From Deltaproteobacteria bacterium (GTDB taxonomy: Bacteria > Desulfobacterota > Desulfobacteria > Desulfobacterales > Desulfatirhabdiaceae), in contig JAJYBO010000221.1 of NCBI GenBank assembly GCA_021778975.1, positions 1 through 5,095 of the forward strand: a stretch of 5,095 nt of DNA, read 5' to 3'. Positions 1 to 5,095 of the stretch are shown here, piece after piece. How positions within the stretch are numbered: the first letter of the stretch is position 1; each line of letters begins with the position of its first letter. Position numbers and translations under genes: made by a program. The notes under the pieces were generated by a model. That model made no database searches and had not been told where the DNA came from. It was given only the letters and a program-made list of their open reading frames with translations.

Positions 1-1375
1 ATCGGCTGCGAAAATAGGCGCGTGTATCATCCGGAGCATGATCCACAAAATGACGAATCTCCGCGTCATCGCACAGCCGATTCGCCATACCGTCCCGTTG
101 CAATTTGTAAAAAACCCCATCCGGATTGTCTGCACGGTGATACTGCAAATCAAGCACCGTCAACAGCGGATGATCCCATCTGCATTCATGCCCATGCCGG
201 TAACGGTTGATCAGCCACAACTTGAGAACCCAGTCCAGCTTATGAACCAGACCACCGGGATCGTCCTCGATGTCCAGCTCCGGAGAGAGTTTCAACTGCT
301 CCAGGCCGTTCAGAACGTCTTCCCAGCAGGAAAGAATTTCCTCATAATGCGGGATGACGGCGGCGCCTGCGGAACCTTTGAACATCGCCGCTTTTTCACA
401 AAACAGCCGCTGAATCTGGAGCGCCGCGCGCCGTCCACCGTCCGCCATCTCCACGGAAGCGTGAGCGTCTGCAGCAATGTGTCGCAGTGCGTCAATCGGG
501 TCTTTGAGCGCCCAATCTTCCGCGATGAATCCGTCTTCCAGCATCTGCAACACGATTTGGGTGGCGCCAAGCTTCAGGAAACCAGCCGTTTCGCACATGT
601 TGGCGTCTCCGATGATCACATGCAGCCTTCGAAATCGGCGGGGGTCCGAATGATGTTCGGCGCGTGTATTGATGACAGGCCGGGCATACATGGTTTCGAG
701 ACCGAAAGTCTTTTCGATAAAATCAGCCCTCTGCGAAAGCTGATAGCGAATATGGCGGGAATGCGGCGCCTCGCCCCCGACCTTGCCTGCCCCGGCGAAC
801 ACCTGCCGGGTGACCAGAAATGGAACCAGCACATTTACAGCCGCCCGCGAATCATGTGCAACAGAGGCTTCATGGGCGGCGGCGTCCATCAGATAGTTTT
901 CATGGCATCCATAGCTGTGGCCTTTGCGATCGCTGTTGTTTTTGTACAGCGTGACGCTTACCCCAGGGTAGAATTTGTTGAATTCCGATATGGCGCTGCG
1001 CAGAACGATCTCTCCGGCCTTATCGCAAGCCAGGGCCTGCCGCGCGCTGCGGCACTCTGCGGTGGAATACTCCGGATGGGCGTGATCCGTGTAAAATCTG
1101 GCCCCATTGGGCAGACCGGCGTTGATGCGAAGATTGTCTTCATCGGAAACGACCTGTTGAACAACGCTTTTACGAAACAGTCTGCCGCGGATATCTTCAA
1201 AAGGTGTTTCATGAGCGTAATCCCAGAGAATCCGCATCCCCGGTTCGCGCAGACCCGCGCTGCCGGCATAAAGGTTGACCAGCATACAGGACGCTTCGAA
1301 CACGGATATATCCGGCTCGCCCTTGAGCTGAAGAGCATATTCCTGCTCGACGCCGATCACTTTGGGAATACTCAT
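1..1375 (-). CDS. dop: Dop, Pup deamidase/depupylase (3' end cut by window edge)
   Basis: Dop belongs to the Dop/PafA carboxylate-amine ligase-like family (glutamine synthetase fold). It is a cytosolic, ATP-dependent enzyme that deamidates the C-terminal Gln of Pup and cleaves Pup from lysines of tagged proteins. I translated 458 residues from the ATG at 1375; the frame stays open to base 1. Visible family marks are: GVEQEY at 8-13, with Glu10 and Glu12 in the Mg-ATP site; a WDY...ETPFEDIRG stretch at about 51-64, matching the Dop-specific loop that PafA lacks; NGARFYTDHAHPEYS at 90-104, with Asp97 the likely catalytic Asp; YKNNSD at 144-149; SYGCHENYLM at 154-163; LHVIIGDANM at 251-260; and DTRAYFR near 450-456. 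The HAHPEYS form and the loop favour Dop over PafA. Mycobacterial Dop is about 500 residues, so roughly 45-65 C-terminal residues lie outside the window. The start follows an AAGGAAG Shine-Dalgarno 11 bases after mpa, so the two genes are co-transcribed. Odd: Ala239 in INTRAEHHSD, where the family usually has Asp (INTRDEPHAD). The identification is firm. Confidence 0.95.
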   Translation of the reverse strand, partial: MSIPKVIGVEQEYALQLKGEPDISVFEASCMLVNLYAGSAGLREPGMRILWDYAHETPFEDIRGRLFRKSVVQQVVSDEDNLRINAGLPNGARFYTDHAHPEYSTAECRSARQALACDKAGEIVLRSAISEFNKFYPGVSVTLYKNNSDRKGHSYGCHENYLMDAAAHEASVAHDSRAAVNVLVPFLVTRQVFAGAGKVGGEAPHSRHIRYQLSQRADFIEKTFGLETMYARPVINTRAEHHSDPRRFRRLHVIIGDANMCETAGFLKLGATQIVLQMLEDGFIAEDWALKDPIDALRHIAADAHASVEMADGGRRAALQIQRLFCEKAAMFKGSAGAAVIPHYEEILSCWEDVLNGLEQLKLSPELDIEDDPGGLVHKLDWVLKLWLINRYRHGHECRWDHPLLTVLDLQYHRADNPDGVFYKLQRDGMANRLCDDAEIRHFVDHAPDDTRAYFRSR

Positions 1376-1379
1376 GCCA

Positions 1380-1389
1380 GCTTCCTTTA
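1380..1389 (-). promoter_or_regulatory. Shine-Dalgarno of dop, overlapping the mpa stop codon
   Basis: On the minus strand the junction reads TAAAGGAAGC, so the AAGGAAG motif uses the last base of the mpa TAA stop. The dop ATG follows 5-7 bases downstream. The motif supports the dop start and shows that translation of dop is initiated from the same message as mpa. Confidence 0.7.
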
Positions 1390-3204
1390 TTTCAGACAGT
1401 CCGGAACCTTGACGGTTTCCGCCGGTTGCCCGGATGTCCGGAATTTCTTTCGTTGTTCCGCCAGAGACCGGATGCGGATCACCCGCTCCCCTCCCTTACC
1501 GATGATACGATACCATTCGGATGCATTCGAATTGCTCGGCAGATCTTCGTTTTCTTCGAATTCTTCCCGCAGCGCCTGTAACAGATGCTCCAGGCCGATG
1601 CCTTTGTTCCCTTTGCCGATCAGATCTTTGACCGCTGAATATTTTCCCCGGTTGACGATATTTTCGATGATCGCGCCGCTGCACAGATCTTTGGCGTACA
1701 ACGACTTCCGCACGCCGTCAGCGAAAGTGATTTCGATCAGTTCATTTTCGGGTTTGGTGCTGTAAAGTTCTTCGACTGTCTGGTCAATCATCCATTGAAC
1801 GGCTTTTTGAGGACTTCCGAGAGTATCCACATGACAGGCGTCAATGGGCAGGTCGGGTGTCATGTATTTTGAGAAAATTTCAGCCGCGGCATGGCGATCC
1901 GGCCTTGGAATGCGAATTTTTCGATCCAGACGACCGGGTCGCAAAATCGCCGGATCAATGAGATCCTCCCGATTCGTGGCTCCGATGACCACGACGTTTT
2001 CGAGGGCCTGGAGTCCGTCCAGTTCAGACAGCAACTGAGGCACGATTGTAGCCTCCATGTCGGACGATATTCCGGAACCGCGCACCCGGAACATGGAATC
2101 CATTTCATCGAAAAAGATGACCACCGGCGTCAGGTAAGTCGCCTGATTGCGCGCTCTGGCAAACAGATCGCGGATGGCCTGCTCTGTTTCGCCAACATAT
2201 TTGTTCAACAGTTCCGGTCCCTTGACATTCAAGAAAAAACTTTCTCCCTTTTCACCGGTCTTTTCACGAATGCTTTGGGCCAGGCGGCTGGCAACAGCCC
2301 TGGCGATCAGGGTTTTACCGCATCCCGGAGGCCCGTAAAGCAGTATCCCTTTGGGCGGTGTAAGCCGATGTTCCTTAAAATACTCAGGATAGAGGTGAGG
2401 AAGCTCGATGGCGTCGCGGATTTGTTCAATTGCCTCGGCCAGACCGCCGATGTCGCCATAGTCAATATCTGGAACTTTTTCCAGCGCCAGGCGATCCACC
2501 CGGCTTTTGGGCAGCAGACGGTACACGAACAGGGAATCAGGTTCGTATTCGACGTTGTCTCCGGCCACAACGTGAACATGCTGCATCGGTTCGGCGCGGG
2601 TGACAAGAATTGTTTCATCGCCTGCCGTTCGCACCAGCAGTTTCTGATCGCTGAACACCTGCTCCACGGTGGCCAGCGTCCCGCAGACCAGCTCGAATCC
2701 CCGCGCTTCGATGATATGCAGATCATTGTTGAGGAGCAGCAGTTCACCGGTTTTAAAGCCGCTTCGCAGGCTGTCCTTTTTCTGGTTTTGCTCACGCAGG
2801 GCGTGAAAAGTGGTCCCTTTCGGTCCGGGCGTATCGTATTCTTCAGACTGAATGATCCTGGATTCGTAGAGCCTGCCATGATGCCGGATGATGGCGGTTT
2901 CACCTTCCGGCGTCTTCCGGCCCTTACGCACAAATACGCCGAAGGGCAACGCACCGTCGTCTTCATCGGGAAGCCCCCGGATTTTACGGATCGTCTCCCT
3001 GGATGTATGCAATGCTTCGGCTAATTGCAGGCGTTTATGTTCCGATTCCTGCAAATCCTGCTTCAAGCGACTGAACGTTTCGGTCGGAGACATCGGCTTC
3101 GGAGGTATCGCTTCCGCCTCGGCCGCGATATCCCTGACCTTCTTTGGGTGACATGCGGCGATTTGCTGACTGGTTTTATGGCCTGGTTTCTTTTTGGCGC
3201 CCAT
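1387..3204 (-). CDS. mpa: Mpa/ARC, proteasome-associated AAA+ unfoldase
   Basis: This is a hexameric AAA+ ATPase of 605 residues (M. tuberculosis Mpa has 609). In the known system it binds Pup through N-terminal coiled coils, unfolds pupylated proteins and threads them into the 20S proteasome. Visible parts: a Lys-rich N-terminus (1-38); a predicted coiled coil at about 40-78; tandem OB folds at about 86-235; the VPDIDYGDIGGL entry to the AAA domain at 244-255; Walker A GPPGCGKT 291-298; pore loop Tyr336-Val337-Gly338; Walker B VVIFFDE 361-367; sensor-1 Asn411; and RPGRLD 422-427 with the arginine fingers. The C-terminal helical part retains NEDLP (552-556) and the IIGKGGERV block (567-575), as in actinobacterial Mpa. 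The ATG has an AAAGGT Shine-Dalgarno 6 bases upstream. Odd: the protein ends in VPDCLK and lacks the terminal GQYL docking tail. The first OB fold is about 25 residues longer, and the coiled coil shorter, than in the mycobacterial protein as I recall it. The family call is firm; whether it works with a 20S core is inference. Confidence 0.96.
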   Translation of the reverse strand: MGAKKKPGHKTSQQIAACHPKKVRDIAAEAEAIPPKPMSPTETFSRLKQDLQESEHKRLQLAEALHTSRETIRKIRGLPDEDDGALPFGVFVRKGRKTPEGETAIIRHHGRLYESRIIQSEEYDTPGPKGTTFHALREQNQKKDSLRSGFKTGELLLLNNDLHIIEARGFELVCGTLATVEQVFSDQKLLVRTAGDETILVTRAEPMQHVHVVAGDNVEYEPDSLFVYRLLPKSRVDRLALEKVPDIDYGDIGGLAEAIEQIRDAIELPHLYPEYFKEHRLTPPKGILLYGPPGCGKTLIARAVASRLAQSIREKTGEKGESFFLNVKGPELLNKYVGETEQAIRDLFARARNQATYLTPVVIFFDEMDSMFRVRGSGISSDMEATIVPQLLSELDGLQALENVVVIGATNREDLIDPAILRPGRLDRKIRIPRPDRHAAAEIFSKYMTPDLPIDACHVDTLGSPQKAVQWMIDQTVEELYSTKPENELIEITFADGVRKSLYAKDLCSGAIIENIVNRGKYSAVKDLIGKGNKGIGLEHLLQALREEFEENEDLPSNSNASEWYRIIGKGGERVIRIRSLAEQRKKFRTSGQPAETVKVPDCLK

Positions 3205-3207
3205 GAT

Positions 3208-3218
3208 GTTACCTTTCC
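3208..3218 (-). promoter_or_regulatory. Shine-Dalgarno of mpa
   Basis: On the minus strand the bases read GGAAAGGTAAC, with AAAGGT ending 6 bases before the mpa ATG. It lies in the 36-base gap (3205-3240) after the CHC2 gene. This fixes the mpa start at the Met of MGAKKK, since the next Met is at residue 38. No terminator or promoter is seen in this gap. Confidence 0.7.
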
Positions 3219-3240
3219 GGAAATAGAGGCGAAACCGTTT

Positions 3241-3576
3241 TTATCCCTTTTTCTTTCCTTTGGAATAATACATTTTTCGGGTCTGCCGATCGAACTCAAT
3301 CCGATGCACAAGCCACTCGACCGCTTGTGGGCGATCCCAGCCCTTAAATTGACAGACAAAATCTATGACGCCGCCCCCGACATCTTCACACGTTTTGCAG
3401 AAATAGGTATTTTGGGCGACATTGAAGAACAGCGACGGTTCGGTATCCCCCATGTGCCTTTCGGTCCGAAAGCAGGTACCTAAATTGCCGCGTACCCTGA
3501 GACCCATCTCCACGGCCACTTCAACGATGGGGTTGGCTTGCTCGATATGCTGTATTTCGTGTTCTTCCATGTTCAT
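3241..3576 (-). CDS. Small standalone CHC2 zinc-finger protein (DnaG N-terminal type)
   Basis: This 111-residue protein consists almost wholly of one CHC2-type zinc ribbon, the DNA-binding domain found at the N-terminus of DnaG primases. The likely zinc ligands are Cys35, His41, Cys60 and Cys63. The surrounding pattern also fits: RVRGNLGTC, then GDTEPSLFFNV (43-53), TYFCKTC (57-63) and GGGVIDFV (67-74), which parallel the PSF...YHCFGCG..GDVIDF blocks of DnaG. The Cys-His spacing is CX5H, not the CX2H of DnaG, a variant I associate with phage- or plasmid-type standalone CHC2 proteins. There is no TOPRIM or helicase-binding domain, so it cannot be a primase by itself. A basic tail (SKGKKKG, 105-111) could contact nucleic acid. 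The start ATG overlaps the amidohydrolase stop (ATGA), which implies translational coupling. Met3 at 3570 is an alternative start, with GGA 6 bases upstream. Its role beside mpa and dop is unknown. It could be a regulator, an adaptor, or a domesticated primase fragment. Confidence 0.85.
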   Translation of the reverse strand: MNMEEHEIQHIEQANPIVEVAVEMGLRVRGNLGTCFRTERHMGDTEPSLFFNVAQNTYFCKTCEDVGGGVIDFVCQFKGWDRPQAVEWLVHRIEFDRQTRKMYYSKGKKKG

Positions 3577-4826
3577 TCCAATCTCAACAGCCTTGCGGCG
3601 TTCCGGCCCAGTATTTTTTGTTTTTCCCGGGGTGTCAGATTCGTATTGGCCTGAATCCGTTTGACGATACAGGCCCAGCTTACCCCCGCCGACAAGGGGA
3701 GCGGATAATCCGTGGCAAACAGGACGTGGTCGAACCCAATGGTCTTCCGGATTTCCTGAATGACGATCTCCCGATCCAGAAGCCAGTCCACGGCGGCCAG
3801 ATCAATATAGACATTGGGATGGGCTTTCCCCAGTTGGAGGGCGTCCAGAAGCCAGATGCCCGGAACTTCCGCGCTGTAGGCGCCGGCGTGCGCCAGAACC
3901 AGTGGAACATGCGGGTATTTTTTGACCCAGGATTCCCACAAACCTGGACGCGAATTATGGCTGAGTTCAATAATCTCGAACGGTCCAGGGCCGCAACCTG
4001 AATGGGAAAGAATGATCGAACCGGTGTGTTCACAATATTCAAATATCATGGACATGTGTTCATTTTCAGCCGGATTGAAAAACTGGGAATGGGGAAGAAA
4101 TTTAAGACCTCTTAACTTGAGCCGTTCGATCTCGTCCAGCGTCCGGCGGACATAAGCCCGATCCTTGCAGAGATCTACAGAGCCGAACCCGATCAACATA
4201 TCCGGGTAGTCTTTGACCCAATCCGCCACATCCTGATTGGTTACATGCGTGGGGGAGTACAGACTCTTTTGAATATGCTTCAGCAGAGAATCAAAGCCCA
4301 TAGCGCCCGATGCATGTGACCTGTCGAAGGCCATTTTGATCTGTTCGCGTACTTCCGGCCGCTCGACATCTTCCGGATCGGTGTCTGTCGCGAGAATGAC
4401 GCCATGGGTGATACCGGCCTCCCGCATATCCACAAAGAATTTCAGATCGGGCGTCTTGGGATGGATATGAAAATCAACCACAGGGAAGAACGGCGGGCTG
4501 GAGGGAAATGAAGAATGTTCTTCCAGGGGTTCCGATAATCTGGATGCGCCTTTGCCTCTGACCAGACGGTAACCGGTTATGTTCAGCGGCCGATGAAGCG
4601 CCTGCAACGCCAGGTGAAGGCGATAGCGAAGACGCCAGTCATCCGCGGCCTTCAGATGCGGCTGCAGGGTTTGAATCAGTTCCTCCCTATCCTTAACGTC
4701 CGCGATCTGAAACAACTGCCGGACCGTTCGCCACCGCATCTCCGGCGGATCATTGAGCAGCGCCTCGACAATGGCCTGCTTGTCGGGCGGAGAGGGAAAA
4801 CCGACATAAATATCCTGTTGTTGCAT
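3573..4826 (-). CDS. Amidohydrolase family 2 (ACMSD-like TIM barrel) with N-terminal HEAT-like domain
   Basis: This is a 417-residue two-part protein. Residues about 15-80 are helical and rich in Leu/Ala/Arg, with paired amphipathic helices (IVEALLNDPPEMRWRTV, then a LRYRLHLALQALHR helix) that look like two or three HEAT-like repeats. A Ser/Pro-rich linker (about 95-112) follows. Residues about 115-417 are a TIM-barrel metal-dependent hydrolase of the Amidohydro_2 type. The strand-1 motif is DFHIH (His120, His122), with Lys242 in GLKF, His275 in ILSHSG, His313 in LAHAG and Asp373 in FATDYP. Family members are cytosolic decarboxylases, hydratases or lactonases (for example ACMSD and gamma-resorcylate decarboxylase), usually with one Zn or Mn ion. 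The substrate here cannot be read from the sequence. It is the first gene of the mpa-dop operon. An in-frame TGA three codons upstream rules out a longer N-terminus, and GAGGTG lies just before the ATG. The catalytic set looks complete, so an active enzyme is likely; a link to Pup chemistry is speculation. Confidence 0.88.
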   Translation of the reverse strand: MQQQDIYVGFPSPPDKQAIVEALLNDPPEMRWRTVRQLFQIADVKDREELIQTLQPHLKAADDWRLRYRLHLALQALHRPLNITGYRLVRGKGASRLSEPLEEHSSFPSSPPFFPVVDFHIHPKTPDLKFFVDMREAGITHGVILATDTDPEDVERPEVREQIKMAFDRSHASGAMGFDSLLKHIQKSLYSPTHVTNQDVADWVKDYPDMLIGFGSVDLCKDRAYVRRTLDEIERLKLRGLKFLPHSQFFNPAENEHMSMIFEYCEHTGSIILSHSGCGPGPFEIIELSHNSRPGLWESWVKKYPHVPLVLAHAGAYSAEVPGIWLLDALQLGKAHPNVYIDLAAVDWLLDREIVIQEIRKTIGFDHVLFATDYPLPLSAGVSWACIVKRIQANTNLTPREKQKILGRNAARLLRLE

Positions 4827-4828
4827 CT

Positions 4829-4834
4829 CACCTC
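4829..4834 (-). promoter_or_regulatory. Shine-Dalgarno of the amidohydrolase gene (short spacing)
   Basis: The minus strand reads GAGGTG followed by AG and the ATG at 4826-4824. The GAGG core is 4 bases from the start, which is shorter than usual. Because TGA lies in frame just upstream, no earlier start is possible. The only internal alternative, Met30, would cut into the HEAT-like domain. Confidence 0.6.
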
Positions 4835-4854
4835 ACTGACAATTGCAGATGAAT

Positions 4855-4880
4855 CGGAATGTCGTTCAACGTACATTCCG
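4855..4880. promoter_or_regulatory. 26-base dyad, candidate operator in the operon leader
   Basis: The left arm CGGAATGT (4855-4862) is the exact reverse complement of ACATTCCG (4873-4880). Inside it, CGTT (4863-4866) pairs with AACG (4868-4871), leaving only a central C and one unpaired T. This gives 12 complementary pairs in 26 bases. It sits 29-54 bases upstream of the first start codon. There is no U-run on either side, so it does not look like an intrinsic terminator. A binding site for a dimeric repressor, or an mRNA leader hairpin, is likelier. Confidence 0.55.
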
Positions 4881-4900
4881 GACAAAGCAAAATCCATACC

Positions 4901-4927
4901 GATGCCTTTCACATGGCAAGGGGCATC
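4901..4927. repeat. Inverted repeat with 6-base arms in the leader
   Basis: GATGCC (4901-4906) and GGCATC (4922-4927) are perfect reverse complements around 15 bases. On the minus-strand transcript this could form a hairpin upstream of the larger dyad. There is no U-tract. It may be part of a structured leader or may be chance. Confidence 0.3.
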
Positions 4928-4959
4928 ATTGCAATATTTTTTAATTAATAAATCAAATT

Positions 4960-4987
4960 GTTATATATTATCTTATTGTTCGCTCAA
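4960..4987 (-). promoter_or_regulatory. Candidate sigma70-type promoter for the operon
   Basis: On the minus strand, TTGAGC (4987-4982) is followed after 16 bases by TATAAC (4965-4960). It lies in the AT-rich part of the upstream region. A transcript starting near 4953 would have a leader of about 125 bases that carries the dyad at 4855-4880. In AT-rich DNA such matches are easy to find by chance, so this is tentative. Confidence 0.35.
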
Positions 4988-5095
4988 TCTGCGATGCAGT
5001 TTCATTAATTTCGACACAAAGGCTTCGAACGCACGATAACATTTTAAAAACATAATTAAAATAATTCTGTGCATTCATTCCGCATAGCGGTAAAC

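Larger units (their letters stand above)
4827..5095. other. AT-rich gene-free upstream region
   Basis: This 269-base stretch upstream of the first gene carries no convincing coding sequence on either strand. Bases from about 4930 to 5070 are strongly AT-rich compared with the genes. They include an A/T-only inverted repeat with 7-base arms (5041-5047 and 5056-5062). A short CCGC-ATA-GCGG palindrome occurs at 5080-5090, near the window edge. The region is best read as the promoter and leader of the leftward operon. What lies to its right cannot be seen. Confidence 0.6.

Noticed and set aside
1..1375. Calling the last gene PafA (Pup ligase) instead of Dop
   Set aside because: The WDY...ETPFEDIRG loop and the HAHPEYS motif are features of Dop, and its place directly after mpa is the usual place of dop.
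38..1765. A 575-residue open frame on the plus strand opposite dop and the end of mpa
   Set aside because: It runs antisense to two clearly recognised genes, has no recognisable domain, and arises from the codon bias of the minus-strand genes.
1891..3024. A 377-residue open frame on the plus strand opposite mpa
   Set aside because: It is antisense to the AAA and OB domains of mpa and shows no family motifs.
3241..3576. The CHC2 protein as a truncated DnaG pseudogene
   Set aside because: It has a clean start coupled to the upstream stop, its own stop, and no remnant of TOPRIM sequence in the short gap before mpa.
4855..4880. The dyad as an intrinsic terminator
   Set aside because: No T-run follows it on either strand, and on the minus strand it lies directly before the first gene of the operon.
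4676..4912. A minus-strand small frame starting MKGIGMDF in the leader
   Set aside because: Most of it overlaps the amidohydrolase gene in another frame, and it spans the dyad. No protein family is visible.
4593..5039. A 148-residue plus-strand frame running into the AT-rich region
   Set aside because: Its first half is antisense to the HEAT-like domain and its second half is AT-rich low-complexity sequence without a domain or a ribosome site.
5011..5040. A plus-strand promoter-like pair TCGACA and GATAAC with 18 bases between them
   Set aside because: It is a weak match in AT-rich DNA and no rightward gene is visible within the window to support it.

Overview
The window holds a tight four-gene operon, all on the minus strand and read from right to left. 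Transcription order is: (1) a HEAT-like/TIM-barrel amidohydrolase fusion (4826 to 3573); (2) a small standalone CHC2 (DnaG-type) zinc-finger protein (3576 to 3241); (3) the bacterial proteasome-associated ATPase Mpa/ARC (3204 to 1387); (4) Dop, the Pup deamidase/depupylase, cut by the left edge (1375 to 1). Genes 1 and 2 overlap by ATGA, genes 2 and 3 are 37 bases apart (or less, counting the stop), and genes 3 and 4 are 11 bases apart, with Dop's Shine-Dalgarno touching the Mpa stop codon. This spacing implies one transcript.

Mpa and Dop are core parts of pupylation, the prokaryotic ubiquitin-like pathway. Dop deamidates the C-terminal Gln of Pup (when Pup is encoded with Gln) and also removes Pup from substrates. 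Mpa recognises Pup with its N-terminal coiled coils, unfolds the tagged protein and feeds it to the 20S proteasome. The order mpa-dop matches the classical order mpa-dop-pup-prcB-prcA-pafA, so pup and perhaps the proteasome and ligase genes are predicted just beyond the left edge. None of them is visible here.

The organism is probably not a typical actinomycete. Coding GC looks moderate (low to mid 50s per cent by eye), codon use is mixed, the promoter region is very AT-rich, and the Mpa and Dop sequences differ noticeably from the mycobacterial proteins. A Nitrospirota, Desulfobacterota, Planctomycetota or similar lineage with a pupylation cluster is plausible, but I cannot fix the phylum.

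The unusual part is the front of the operon. A metal-dependent amidohydrolase with a HEAT-like N-terminal domain and a CHC2 zinc finger are co-transcribed with, and upstream of, the Pup machinery. In addition, this Mpa lacks the C-terminal Gly-Gln-Tyr-Leu tail that docks the actinobacterial ATPase onto the 20S core. The right-hand 269 bases (4827-5095) carry no gene. They are an AT-rich leader with a plausible sigma70-type promoter pointing left and a striking 26-base dyad just upstream of the first start codon, a candidate operator. Long plus-strand reading frames opposite mpa and dop are shadows.
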